Assembly (NCBI GenBank): GCA_049652745.1
Contig: JBASEY010000052.1
Location: 23,278-87,277 of the forward strand
Direction: 5' to 3'
DNA from: JBASEY01 sp049652745
GTDB taxonomy: Bacteria; CSSED10-310
DNA: 64,000 bases
Part shown: positions 17,853 to 29,100 of the stretch, in pieces
Position numbering within the stretch: the first letter of the stretch is position 1
Layout of the letters: every line of letters starts with the position of its first letter
The notes under the pieces: generated by a model
What the model was told of the DNA's origin: nothing
What the model saw: the letters and a program-made list of their open reading frames with translations, nothing else
Database searches by the model: none
Translations under genes and position numbers: made by a program

Positions 17853-19499
17853 ATGACGCAATTGACCTCACATCATTATCCTGAACTCGGCTGGTGGTAT
17901 CCGGAAGGAGAGTTATCGCCGTTGGATTTTACGGTTTTGCTGAACCGGCTTTATCATATCAACCAACCGGTCACCGTTTTTCAATCGGATCTCGGCGCGT
18001 GTTTAGCGGGTGATAAAGGTTATCGCTCTTTTACCAAACCCGACAAAAGTCCGTTCTACCCCGCCATCGCTCATGCTCCCTCCTGCCCGATCGAGCGTTT
18101 GGGCGACACGTCGTTCTGCCGTGACTGGAATATTCGTTATCCTGCAATGACCGGCTCGATGGCCAACGGCATCAGCTCGATCGATCTGGTTGCAGCGATG
18201 GCCGATGCAGGCATGATGGGTTTTTATGGGTCGGCCGGTGAAAGCACGGCCACTGTCGAAAATGTCATTAAAACGCTGAAACACCGTTGCGGCGACCAGC
18301 CATGGGGAATCAACCTGATTCATACTCCGCAGGAACCCGTCCAGGAAAAGCGGTTGGTCGACATCTTGCTTCGCCATGAGGTGCATCAAATTGAAGCGTC
18401 GGCGTTTTTAACCATGACGCGGGATTTGGTGCGTTATCGCGTGAAAGGCATTCACCGTAACTCCGATGGCGATATCGTCGTTCCCAACGCGATTTTGGCA
18501 AAAGCTTCGCGTGTGGAGATTGCTGAAAAATTTTTATCTCCTCCTCCGGAAGCCATTTTACAGGAATTGATTACATGCGGAGATATTTCGGAAGCCGAAG
18601 CGGAACTGGCTCGGACTATACCGGTTGCGCGTGATATAACCGCTGAAGCGGATTCAGGCGGCCACACCGACAATCGGCCCCTGGTAGGCGTTTTACCATC
18701 TTTCCAGGCGGTCGCCCGTGATTGCATGGAAAAATATCGATATTCTCAGGATTTGCGCGTCGGCGCAGCCGGCGGTATCGGCACACCGGCAGCAGCCGCT
18801 GCAGCTTTCGCTATGGGCGCCGGATGGGTGGTCATGGGTTCGATCGCTCAAGCGGCAGTCGAATCCGGAACATCCGATATGGTCCGAAATATGCTTGCAA
18901 AGGTGGAACAAGCCGAAATTACGATGGCGCCCGCTGCAGACATGTTTGAAATGGGTGTCAACTTACAGGTTCTGAAACATGGAACCCTGTTTCCAATGCG
19001 TGCCAGAAAACTGTATGAACTGTACAAAGAAAACGACAGCCTTGAAACGCTTTCTGTCCGTGACAGAACACAACTTGAAAAAACCATCTTTCGCGCATCT
19101 CTGGATCAGATTTGGCAAGAAACGATCGCCTTCTGGAATCAACGGGACCCTTCCCAGATCGAGCGGGCTGAACGCGATGCAAAACACAAAATGGCGCTGG
19201 TTTTTAGATGGTATCTGGGTCTTTCATCCCGCTGGGCAAATGCCGGCCTGCCGGATCGACAGCACGATTACCAAATCTGGTGCGGACCGGCCATGGGCGC
19301 TTTCAACCAATGGACGCGCGGCAGCTTTCTTGCCGAACTCGCCAATCGAACGATCGAAACGATGGTAATGAATATTTTATGGGGAGCGGCGGTATTGTTC
19401 AGACGCCGCAATTTGCAGTCCCATCACCTGGATATTCCTCATAAATTAGTGGATATTAAACCACAATCAATCTCGGATATCCGTGCTTTTATTGAATGA
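17853..19499 (+). CDS. pfaD: PUFA synthase enoyl reductase (PfaD / Pfa1 type)
   Basis: About 548 aa. I prefer ATG 17853 because TTGGAG lies 8 bases upstream; ATG 17823 has no ribosome site. The protein is a TIM-barrel flavin enoyl reductase of the 2-nitropropane dioxygenase-like PfaD family. FYGSAGESTATVENVIKTL, WGINLIHTPQEP, GAAGGIGTPAAAAAAFAMGA and LKHGTLFPMRARKLYELY match PfaD closely. It acts in trans on acyl-ACP intermediates of the synthase and reduces the enoyl double bond. Only 12 bases separate it from the next gene, so the three synthase genes form one operon. A terminator lies just upstream, so the promoter should be in 17770-17850, where TTGATA (17791) is a weak -35 candidate. Confidence 0.93.
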   Translation: MTQLTSHHYPELGWWYPEGELSPLDFTVLLNRLYHINQPVTVFQSDLGACLAGDKGYRSFTKPDKSPFYPAIAHAPSCPIERLGDTSFCRDWNIRYPAMTGSMANGISSIDLVAAMADAGMMGFYGSAGESTATVENVIKTLKHRCGDQPWGINLIHTPQEPVQEKRLVDILLRHEVHQIEASAFLTMTRDLVRYRVKGIHRNSDGDIVVPNAILAKASRVEIAEKFLSPPPEAILQELITCGDISEAEAELARTIPVARDITAEADSGGHTDNRPLVGVLPSFQAVARDCMEKYRYSQDLRVGAAGGIGTPAAAAAAFAMGAGWVVMGSIAQAAVESGTSDMVRNMLAKVEQAEITMAPAADMFEMGVNLQVLKHGTLFPMRARKLYELYKENDSLETLSVRDRTQLEKTIFRASLDQIWQETIAFWNQRDPSQIERAERDAKHKMALVFRWYLGLSSRWANAGLPDRQHDYQIWCGPAMGAFNQWTRGSFLAELANRTIETMVMNILWGAAVLFRRRNLQSHHLDIPHKLVDIKPQSISDIRAFIE

Positions 19500-19511
19500 A
19501 GAGGTAAAGCT

Positions 19512-22500
19512 GTGAAACGGAAATTATCGTATCAATTATCCCCTGTCGCCATCACAGGTATTGGGTGCCTGTTTCCAAAAGCGTCAAACAAATCGATGTT
19601 CTGGGCAAACATCAAAAATGGCGTGGATTGTATAACGGAAGTTCCTCATACACACTGGTCAGTTGACGACTATTATGATCCCGATCCGAACCGGCCGGAT
19701 CACACTTATTCACGAAAGGGCGGTTTCCTGGATCCTGTGCTGTTCGACCCATTGGAATTCGGCATCGCTCCGAATGCTCTGGAAGCTACCGACACGTCAC
19801 AGTTGCTCACGCTTCTGGCGGTAAAACAGGCTTTGGTCGATGTCGGCTACACGAACGGTAAAATTCTTGACCGTGATCGCGTCAGCGTCATTCTCGGTGT
19901 GACAGGCGCCCAGCAGCTTGTGATACCTCTTGGAGCACGCCTGTATCATCCTTTGATACGAAAAACGCTGATGGAATGTGGTTTGACGGATACCGAGGCG
20001 GAAGAAATCACCTGTAGAATCAACCACAAACTCGTCGGCTGGCAGGAAGGCTCCTTTCCTGGACTGTTGGGGAATGTCGTAGCCGGAAGAGTGACCAACA
20101 GGTTTGATTTCAGTGGAGGCAATTGCGTCGTAGATGCGGCCTGTGCGGGTTCTCTTGCCGCCGTCCAAACCGCCTGTATGGAATTGCAGACCGGCAAATC
20201 GGATTTGGTCATTTCCGGCGGTGTCGATACATTCAACGATATCTTCATGTACATGTGTTTCAGCAAATCTAAGGCCTTATCGCCTTCCGGTCATGCCCGC
20301 CCATTCGATAAATCCGCTGACGGCACAACGATCGGCGAAGGAGTCGGCGTCATTTTTTTGAAGCGGCTTGAAGATGCGGAACAGGATGGCGACACGATAT
20401 ATGCGGTGATAAAGGGCTTCGGCGCTTCAAGCGATGGTAAAGGCAACGCGATATATGCGCCGTCCGCCGCCGGACAGAAGAAAGCGCTCGAGCGGGCATA
20501 TGCTGAAGCAGAAATTTCACCCGCCACGGTAGAATTTGTCGAAGCTCACGGCACCGGCACACCGGTTGGAGACGCCATTGAACTGGAAGCTCTTACCGAC
20601 GTTTTTCGAAAAGCGAGACCAGGCAATGTTTGGTGTGCGCTGGGATCGGTGAAAGCTCAGATCGGGCACGGCAAAGCAGCGGCAGGAGTCGCCGGCTTGA
20701 TCAAAGCCGCGCTTGCCCTACACCATAAAGTGATACCACCTGTCGTCAATGTCACCCATCCTGCCCCGACATTGGAAAAAGGACAAACTCCCTTCTATTT
20801 GCCGACGGAACAACGACCTTGGCTGGCAACGAAAGAACACCCTCGGCGTGCTGCAGTGAGCTCTTTCGGTTTCGGCGGCAGCAATTTCCACTGTGTTCTT
20901 GAAGAACATTCCGGAACGACCCCGAAGCCTGATTGGGATGCAAATGTCCAGATTGTTGCCTTTTCAGCTAAAAACGCCGCCGCTCTCAGCGAACAGATCA
21001 AGAAGTGGACTCTTCCCGAATCCCTTGACGACCTTCGCGCTTCCGCCCTGGAAACACGAAAACGCTTCAACCCCGAAGACTCACATCGATTATTGATGGT
21101 CGTGACAAATTTCTCTGAAGTCCAGAAAATGATCTCTACGGCTTCGACGCGTCTCGATGCTTCACCCGATGAACCCTGGGAAACCCCGGACGGCATCTAT
21201 TACGGCTTCGGAAAATGTCCCGGCAAACTTGCCGTCGTTTTTCCAGGTCAAGGAACACAATATCCCGGTATGCTGCGCGATCTCGCCTGCCGATTTCCCG
21301 TGTTCCGGGAAACTTTGGAAGCCGCGGACAAAGCATTCTCGAATCATTCCAAAAATGCCGATCGGCTCAGCGATGTCATTTATCCGCCCTCCACTTTTTC
21401 CAAAGAACAAGCTGATGAACATGTCGAAAAACTCAAATTGACCCAATACGCTCAACCCGGCATCGGCGCTGTCAGCATCGGCGCCTGGTTTGTATTGAAT
21501 CGACATTTCAATGTGACAGTCGATGCCGCCGCCGGACACAGTTACGGCGAAATCTGCGCCCTATGCGCGTCAAATATGATTACATCTGAAGAATTTCATG
21601 ATTTATCGGCGCTTCGCGGCCGGCTGATGAGCGCCGGGGAGGAAGACAAAGGCGGCATGGCCGCCGTTCAAGCCCCACTGGAACAAATTATGACTATCCT
21701 GGAGCAAAACAATCTCGATCTTGTGGTGGCAAACAAAAATGCGCCGGAACAAGCCGTCATTTCCGGCCGTTCCGATGAAATCGATCGAGCTGTCGAGTGT
21801 TTCAAAAAACACCGAATTTCCATTATACCTCTCAAGGTATCGGCCGCTTTCCACAGCCCACTGATAGCCGACGCCACCAGGCCTTTTGGAAAACACCTCG
21901 ATAAAATCAATTTTCAAAAAGCCGATTTCCCGGTTTACTCCAACACAACCGGAGAAAAATATCCGACTCAACAGAAAAAAATCCGTGAGATTCTGGCATC
22001 TCAATTGGAAAAACCCGTTGAATTCGTTTCAGAAATTCAACAGATGGTTGCAGATGGAGTCAAAACGTTTGTCGAAATCGGCCCGGGCAAACGGATGACC
22101 GGCCTTATTCGATTGATTCTGGGAGAATCCGGAGTTCATTTGCTGGCTCTGGACAGCTCCTCAGGAAAACGAAGCGGTTCTGTCGATTTGGCACGCATCC
22201 TGGCGGAGCTTGCCCGATTTGGGTATCACGTGAATCTGGCGGAATGGGATGGAAACTTCGTGCCGAAACCACAAGAAAAAGCCAGCAAAGCCCAAGTCAC
22301 TCTGACCGGAACGAATTACGTGCGTGAAAAGCCGCCATTACCGCCGTTCTCCATTCAGCGGGCTCCTGCGACAGAAAAAGCGGCGCTTTCAGTCGAGCCT
22401 TCACCTGACGACCGGTCACACATTGGGGCATCTGAAGCCTTTTCGGCCATCCAGCAAAATCTGGCAGGCTTACAGCGGCTGCAAGAGCAGACGGCCCGAC

Positions 22501-25500
22501 TGCATCAACAGTTCCTTACCGGCCAACTGGAAGCACAGCAAGCGTTTCAAAACCTGATTTTCCAGCAACAACACGTGTTGACCGGTTCTCCGCCGCCGAC
22601 GATAACGACCCCACCCCTCGCTTTTACCCCGCCACCCATCATTGCGGCTCCGACGGCTCAACCGGTCGTGCCGACGGAGGATGTCGGCGTCCCTGCTGCA
22701 CCCGTCGATACCACACCACAAACCGCTGAATCCTCGCAAGTTACTGAAAAAGCCGTGCTGAGCGTCGTTTCGGAAAAAACCGGATATCCGATCGACTTGT
22801 TGGAGCCGGACATGGAGCTCGACGCCGACTTGGGGATTGACTCGATCAAGCGTGTGGAAATCATGTCCGCTGTTCAGGAAGCCAACCCCGGCCTGCCGAC
22901 GATAGGCCCGGAGCAGATGGCCGGTATCCGCACGTTGAAAGATATCATAAATCTTATTCAAAGCTTGGCCGACACTTCACCCGCCCAGACCACTCAAATA
23001 CCGGAGTCAAAAACTGAGACGGCGCATCCTGATCGACAGAAAATCGGTCTTTTCGATAGCCGACCGATTTCCGGTCAAAAAGAAATGCTTGATCTGAAAT
23101 CCGTTGATTTTGTCAAAACGATAATGGCGGAAAAAACAGGGTATCCGGTTGATCTGCTTGAATCGGATATGGAGCTGGACGCCGATCTGGGCATAGACTC
23201 GATCAAGCGCGTTGAAATCATGTCCGCTGTTCAGGAAAAAATTGCTGAAATGCCTACGATCAGACCGGAGCAGTTGGCAGGGTTACGCACCATCGATGAC
23301 ATCGTCAAACTGGTCGATACGCTTGGAGGAACGACGGACGGAAATCAAGCCGAAAGCGAGCCTAAAACCGTTGAAACCATTCGACAAGACCCGTCCGAAA
23401 CCTTTTTGAAAGATGTGCCCGATACAGCTCAGTCGATGAAAAGACCTGCCTCACAGACGGCTCACAAGGAAAAAGCCTCCCCGACCGAAACACAAACAGG
23501 TTCGGTTACACTTAAAACAGCGGAAATACCGGTTCTTGATTCGGCTCATGACTTAAAAACCGAAATATCCTCGGCAAAACAAAGCTCGGAACCTGTCGAA
23601 AAGCCGGTTCAGCCGGTGGTAATCCCCGAGAAATTGATGCGTTTGGATCGAAAAATCGTCACTGTCGAGCCTGTCGACAAAAGTCCGCGAAAAAGGATAC
23701 ACTTGCCCGAACATGCTGAAATCTGGATTACCAGGGATGACTGCGGGTTGAGTGAGCGTCTTCTGGAGGAATTTGAAAACAGTTATATTCCCGTCCGCCT
23801 TGTTTCGCCCGATTACCTTGAATTTGTCGAGCTTCCGGACGAAGTGGCCGGTTTGATCATTGTCAGTCCACGCGACACTTGTTCTACGGAACAAATCATC
23901 AAGGTTTTTGAGTTGATCAAGCTTATCAACAAAAAAATAAGACGACGGGATACCGACGATCATAAGCGGCCGGCGGTCATTTCGATCCTCCGACTCGACG
24001 GTATGTTCGGACTTGCCGACCGCCCCGTCGATTACCGACCGATCTCAGCCGCGTTTTCCGGACTGCTGAAAACCATACGTCTTGAATGGCCGGAAACCCA
24101 ATGTCGGATTATCGACATCGATGCCGATCAAGCTTTCCAGCCGGATATGCATGATTTGAAAGAAGAACTTTTTTATGACGGCCCATTTGAAACGGGTATT
24201 TCCGCTGATGGAAAAGTGAAACTCGTGTTGAAAGATGAGCCGATCGATCCGGAACGTTTGACGGGTGAGCCGTTGTCACCCGGCGACTGGATTTTGGCGA
24301 CCGGAGGCGGGCGCGGCGTCACCGCCGCCTGCGTTATCGAACTTGCCCGCCGCTTCAACGTCAATGTTGTGATGGCGGGACGAAGTTCGGCGCCTGAGCA
24401 GGAGCCTAAATGGTTGGAAGGCCTTGTCACTGAACACGAGATAAAAGAAGCCATTCTGTCGAATCTGAACGTAAAGCCTACGCCGAAAGAGTTACAAGCT
24501 GAATATGATAGACGAATCAGAAATCGCGAATTGCTGCAAACTCTTAAAACTCTGGAATCCTTGAAGGTTCAAGCTAAGTATTTCAGCGTCGATACCTCGG
24601 ATGACAATGCCCAAAAACTGCTGTTCAACGAGCTGAACCAGTTGAATATACGGATAAAAGGCCTTGTTCATGGAGCAGGAATTATCGCAGACAAATTGAT
24701 AGAAGAAAAATCCATCGACGATTTCGAACGCGTGTTTCGAACAAAAGTGGATAGTCTGCGTTATTTATCGAGTAACCTGAATTTAGACATGCTGAAAATC
24801 TTGGTGTTGTTTTCATCCAGTACGGCACGTTTCGGCCGTATCGGCCAGGTCGATTACGCCATGGCCAACGAAGTACTGAATGCATACGCACATAAATTCA
24901 GCAAACTGTATCCCGCTTGCCGAACCCTTTCTATCAATTGGGGCCCCTGGGATGGTGGGATGGTGACGCCCGAACTGAAAAAACTGTTTAAAAACGAAGG
25001 GATCGACGTGATCGATATGCCGTCCGGAGCTCGGTATCTGGCACGGGAACTCAGAATGGAGTATGGAAAAACGTCACCGGCTCCTGTCGAAATTGTCATT
25101 TTAGGCACATCAGAGCCTGACACGGTACTGCCGGGCGATATCGAACCCCAGCTTTACGATACTGATAAGAAAGAAAGTGAAGCTGAACCAATCAGCCCCT
25201 CCGAACCTGTCGTTCACGACTTCCATTCACATGAACGCCGAACAGAAACTGAATTGATCGAGGTTTTTCGCGCAAACTTATCCATCGATCTGGCTCCCGT
25301 TCTGAAAAGCCATATCATCAACAATCGACCAGTAGTGCCGATGGCGCTGTTGATGGAGTGGGCGGCTCTGGGCGCGGCTAAAAATCATCCTTCTATGTAT
25401 TTTCACAGTTTGGAGAATTTTCGACTGCTGAAAGGTATCGTGCTTCAAGATGACGCCCTGCTCGAATTGGAATGCAAAATTGGCAGTCCGATTCATGAAA

Positions 25501-26102
25501 ATGACCGCATTCGGATACCTGTCGAGCTTCGCGCGACACATCCAAACGGTGAGAAGTTCGTGCACGCTTCTTCAGATGTGATCATGGTCACACAATTACC
25601 TGAACCTCCGGAACCTCCGGAATCTTTGAACAATCCTGAACCCTATCCGATTCATCAGGGTCAATTGTATGAAGAGGTGCTGTTTCATGGCGACATGTTA
25701 CAAAGCATTCGATCGATCGAAGGCATCAACGAATCAGGTATAACAGCGGCTGTTGACGGCGCTCCGATACCGAGTGAATGGATGCAGCATCCTTTGAATG
25801 AGTCTTGGATTCTGGATCCGCTGAGTATCGATGCCTCTTTTCAATTACTGGTTTTGTGGACGGATTTGATGATGGATATGCCGTCACTGCCATGCGGTCT
25901 GACATCCTATCGTCAGTTCGTCAAAAACATGCCCACATGGTGCAATGTCGAAATCCGTATTCTGGAACAGCGTAAAGCACAGGTGATTGCAGATATTTTC
26001 TTCTTGGATACGAATGGCAAAGTTGTTGCCGTCATTGAAAAATATGAATGCATCATGGACAAAGGGCTCAGACAGGCTTTTCAAGCCCACGGCAATCACT
26101 AA
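19512..26102 (+). CDS. pfaA: PUFA synthase subunit KS-MAT-ACP-ACP-KR-DH (PfaA / Pfa2 type)
   Basis: 2196 aa from a GTG start with GAAGAGG upstream. Domains in order: ketosynthase about 10-450 (C211 in DAACAGSL, EAHGTGTPVGDA, IGHGKAAAG); malonyl/acyl transferase about 570-900 (VFPGQGTQYPGM, S677 in GHSYGE); a Gln/Pro-rich linker; two ACPs with phosphopantetheine serines S1111 and S1230, both in LGIDSIKRVEI; ketoreductase about 1590-1860 (TGGGRGVTAA, FSSSTARFGRIGQVDYAMAN); and a C-terminal hotdog dehydratase-like domain about 1950-2190 (HIINNRPVVPMALLMEW). The subunit loads, condenses and keto-reduces the growing chain. A terminal DH here is a feature I remember from myxobacterial Pfa2, not marine PfaA. 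Only two ACPs are present, fewer than most described PUFA synthases. The ACPs need a phosphopantetheinyl transferase not found in the window. Confidence 0.93.
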   Translation: MKRKLSYQLSPVAITGIGCLFPKASNKSMFWANIKNGVDCITEVPHTHWSVDDYYDPDPNRPDHTYSRKGGFLDPVLFDPLEFGIAPNALEATDTSQLLTLLAVKQALVDVGYTNGKILDRDRVSVILGVTGAQQLVIPLGARLYHPLIRKTLMECGLTDTEAEEITCRINHKLVGWQEGSFPGLLGNVVAGRVTNRFDFSGGNCVVDAACAGSLAAVQTACMELQTGKSDLVISGGVDTFNDIFMYMCFSKSKALSPSGHARPFDKSADGTTIGEGVGVIFLKRLEDAEQDGDTIYAVIKGFGASSDGKGNAIYAPSAAGQKKALERAYAEAEISPATVEFVEAHGTGTPVGDAIELEALTDVFRKARPGNVWCALGSVKAQIGHGKAAAGVAGLIKAALALHHKVIPPVVNVTHPAPTLEKGQTPFYLPTEQRPWLATKEHPRRAAVSSFGFGGSNFHCVLEEHSGTTPKPDWDANVQIVAFSAKNAAALSEQIKKWTLPESLDDLRASALETRKRFNPEDSHRLLMVVTNFSEVQKMISTASTRLDASPDEPWETPDGIYYGFGKCPGKLAVVFPGQGTQYPGMLRDLACRFPVFRETLEAADKAFSNHSKNADRLSDVIYPPSTFSKEQADEHVEKLKLTQYAQPGIGAVSIGAWFVLNRHFNVTVDAAAGHSYGEICALCASNMITSEEFHDLSALRGRLMSAGEEDKGGMAAVQAPLEQIMTILEQNNLDLVVANKNAPEQAVISGRSDEIDRAVECFKKHRISIIPLKVSAAFHSPLIADATRPFGKHLDKINFQKADFPVYSNTTGEKYPTQQKKIREILASQLEKPVEFVSEIQQMVADGVKTFVEIGPGKRMTGLIRLILGESGVHLLALDSSSGKRSGSVDLARILAELARFGYHVNLAEWDGNFVPKPQEKASKAQVTLTGTNYVREKPPLPPFSIQRAPATEKAALSVEPSPDDRSHIGASEAFSAIQQNLAGLQRLQEQTARLHQQFLTGQLEAQQAFQNLIFQQQHVLTGSPPPTITTPPLAFTPPPIIAAPTAQPVVPTEDVGVPAAPVDTTPQTAESSQVTEKAVLSVVSEKTGYPIDLLEPDMELDADLGIDSIKRVEIMSAVQEANPGLPTIGPEQMAGIRTLKDIINLIQSLADTSPAQTTQIPESKTETAHPDRQKIGLFDSRPISGQKEMLDLKSVDFVKTIMAEKTGYPVDLLESDMELDADLGIDSIKRVEIMSAVQEKIAEMPTIRPEQLAGLRTIDDIVKLVDTLGGTTDGNQAESEPKTVETIRQDPSETFLKDVPDTAQSMKRPASQTAHKEKASPTETQTGSVTLKTAEIPVLDSAHDLKTEISSAKQSSEPVEKPVQPVVIPEKLMRLDRKIVTVEPVDKSPRKRIHLPEHAEIWITRDDCGLSERLLEEFENSYIPVRLVSPDYLEFVELPDEVAGLIIVSPRDTCSTEQIIKVFELIKLINKKIRRRDTDDHKRPAVISILRLDGMFGLADRPVDYRPISAAFSGLLKTIRLEWPETQCRIIDIDADQAFQPDMHDLKEELFYDGPFETGISADGKVKLVLKDEPIDPERLTGEPLSPGDWILATGGGRGVTAACVIELARRFNVNVVMAGRSSAPEQEPKWLEGLVTEHEIKEAILSNLNVKPTPKELQAEYDRRIRNRELLQTLKTLESLKVQAKYFSVDTSDDNAQKLLFNELNQLNIRIKGLVHGAGIIADKLIEEKSIDDFERVFRTKVDSLRYLSSNLNLDMLKILVLFSSSTARFGRIGQVDYAMANEVLNAYAHKFSKLYPACRTLSINWGPWDGGMVTPELKKLFKNEGIDVIDMPSGARYLARELRMEYGKTSPAPVEIVILGTSEPDTVLPGDIEPQLYDTDKKESEAEPISPSEPVVHDFHSHERRTETELIEVFRANLSIDLAPVLKSHIINNRPVVPMALLMEWAALGAAKNHPSMYFHSLENFRLLKGIVLQDDALLELECKIGSPIHENDRIRIPVELRATHPNGEKFVHASSDVIMVTQLPEPPEPPESLNNPEPYPIHQGQLYEEVLFHGDMLQSIRSIEGINESGITAAVDGAPIPSEWMQHPLNESWILDPLSIDASFQLLVLWTDLMMDMPSLPCGLTSYRQFVKNMPTWCNVEIRILEQRKAQVIADIFFLDTNGKVVAVIEKYECIMDKGLRQAFQAHGNH

Positions 26103-26126
26103 AGGCGGGAAAAAAGGTGTCGCTAC

Positions 26127-29100
26127 ATGCCGACTCGATCACATAAGATAAAATCCGGCGTTCCTTATGACGCAGCACATGACGCGTTGGATATCGCCAT
26201 TGTCGGTATCGGAGGACTGCTGCCGGGCTCGGATAGTCTGGACGATTTCTGGCAATTGATCAGTTCAGGAAAATCCGCCTCAAGTAAAATACCTGAAAAC
26301 CGTTGGCCCGTTGACCCTGATTCCATTCTTAATAGTGAGAAAACCGCTGAAGATAAAACACGATCGATTCACGCTTGTTTGTTAAAAGACTTGAATTTCA
26401 ATCCGGACAAATTCCCCCTGGACAAAAATCTCTTACAGAATCTCGACCCTCTTTTTCATATAACGCTTCTTGCCGGTCATGCCGCTGTCGATGACATGCG
26501 TGGTAAATACCCGGATAAAAAACGCTGCGGCATTATACTGGGCAATATCATCCTTCCCACGGAATACGTATCCGGCATGGCGCGACAATGGGCGCTTCCA
26601 GTTATCGAAAACATCGTAACCGGCGCTCATCCGAAAAACGAAACCTGCCCGATTCACCCATTGAATATTTACCCGGCGGCATCGCCGGCGGCTCTTCTAG
26701 CGCAATCTCTGGGTTTTGAAGGCGGCGCTTTTACCATCGATGCCGCATGTGCATCCTCTTTGTACGCAATCAAATTGGCCGTGATCGAATTGATGTCGGG
26801 GAGACTTGACCTGGTTTTGACCGGCGGAGTCAGCCGACCCGATTGTATGTACACTCAAATGGGTTTCACGCAACTGCAAGCCATCTCACCATCAGGAATC
26901 TGTTCGCCTTTCGATCGAAAGGCCGATGGACTGGTTGTCGGTGAAGGAGCGGGCATGGTCGTTTTGAAGCGTTTGCCGGACGCCGTTGGGGATGGCGATG
27001 TCATCTATGGAGTTATCAGAGGCATCGGTATTTCAAACGACATCGAAGGCAGCATCTTCGCTCCGGCCAAAGAAGGGCAGGTTCGAGCCTTGCGAAGCGC
27101 CTACCGGCAGGCAGGCTGGTCGCCTTGGGATATAGACCTGGTTGAATGCCACGGTACCGGAACACCTGTCGGCGATGCAGTCGAATTTTCTTCGATGGAA
27201 ACAGTATGGCGGGAAACCGAAGGCTCCAGACCTGAGAAATGTGTTATTGGATCCGTCAAATCCAACGTCGGTCACCTGTTGACGGCAGCAGGCGGAGCTG
27301 GTCTATTAAAAATTCTGTTGGCATTCAAGCACCGATATCTGCCGCCATCGGCTCATTTCACGCATCCGTCCGATAGAATCAACTTGAATCAAAGTGCGTT
27401 TCGTATTTTATCGGAACCTGAACCCTGGACCACACGCGGACCCCATATTCCTCGCCGAGCCGCAATCAGCGCCTTTGGCTTCGGCGGTATAAACGCCCAT
27501 ATGTTGATCGAAGAATTTATCGACGATCACGGTTGCGAGTCCAAAACGCACGATAAAACTACACAAACTGAAAAACCTTCAAAACCGACAACGGATCTCG
27601 CACATGCTTCCAAAAAAGCGCCTCCTGTCGCCATCGTCGGCATGGCTGCCGCAGTCGGCCCTTGGACGGATCTTGAAAAACTTCAACGTCGATTGTTTGA
27701 AGATAAAAATCCAAAAACCGGCGGCGGCACATCATCCGCCGCCGCAACGCAAGCCTGGCATTGGAATGGATTTGACCATTCGGAATGGTTTCAAACCCAT
27801 ATCGTCGATCCGAAGACCTGGACGGGTTACTGTCTTGGCAGAGTGACGATACCGCCCGGAAGATTCCGTATTCCTCCTGCCGAACTGGCTGAAATGCTTC
27901 CTCAGCAGTTGTTGATGTTGAAAGTTGCAGCGGATGCGGTTGAGCAGGGTGGTTGGCGCGAAGAAAAAGCCATCGAATCAGGCGTTTTTATTGGTATCGG
28001 CCTGGACTTGAATACGACCAATTTTCAAATTCGGTGGTGTTTGAACCAAATTGCGCCGGAATGGTTCAGCCGGAAAGATCCAGATACCCGGCCGCCCGCC
28101 GAACCAATCGCAGATGCATGGTCGCCGCCGTTGACCGCCAACAGAGTCATGGGGGCTCTTGGAGGAATTGTCGCCGGCCGCGTCTCACGAGCATTGAAGG
28201 TGGGCGGCGTCGGCTTCACGGTTTCAGCGGACGAAATCTCCGGATCGATCGCTTTGGCTACAGCGGTCAAAATGCTGCAAAACGGGGACATTGCGCAAGC
28301 CCTTGCGGGCGCAGTGGATTTCAACTGTGATTGGAGAGCTTTGATAGGCTGCGCCTATCGTCATGGACTTCAACCTGAACCCGACAAACCGATCGAAGGA
28401 AATGCCTGCCCACCCGTCTCGGAAGGCGCAGTCGCCTTTGTGTTGAAGCGATTGGAAGATGCCGAAGCCGCTGGAGATACAATCCTGGCTGTTATCGATG
28501 AGATAAACCTGGAAACCCCTGTGAACTCGGATATTCCAAGCTTACTTTCCTGGGAATCGACGGATAAAAAGCTTATCGATTCCGACTCAAATGAACCTTT
28601 TCCATTTAAATCCAAAGATTTTATAGGTGATATCGGCGCAGCCGCCGGCATGTTCGACATCCTGCTGGGTATCGCATCTCTGCATCATCGTGTATTTCCC
28701 CGAAATGACGATCCATGTCCGCAATACTGGCTCAACAATCGGGAGAACGGTCCGCGAAAAGCTCTGATAAAAAACGTTTCTTTTACCGGCAGCCGTTTTT
28801 CTATTCTTCTTGAAGAACATGAACCCTCATCGGCCGAACTTCCTGCATTGCCGCTTTTATCCTCTGCTGTTGCGAGTTTTAAACATACTGAACCGACTTC
28901 CTCCCAACTGAAAGAGCCGGTCAAAATGGCATTTGTCTATCCCGGCTCGGGAAATCACCGTCCTTTTCTAGGGCGGGAACCCGCTTATATGTTCAGGCAT
29001 ATCCTGGATGAATTGAGTCGAGAATCGCTTCAACTGAAAAATATGTTTGTGCCGGAGATCTACTGGTGCGAACCGGACAAAACCGTGATGGACGAAAATG

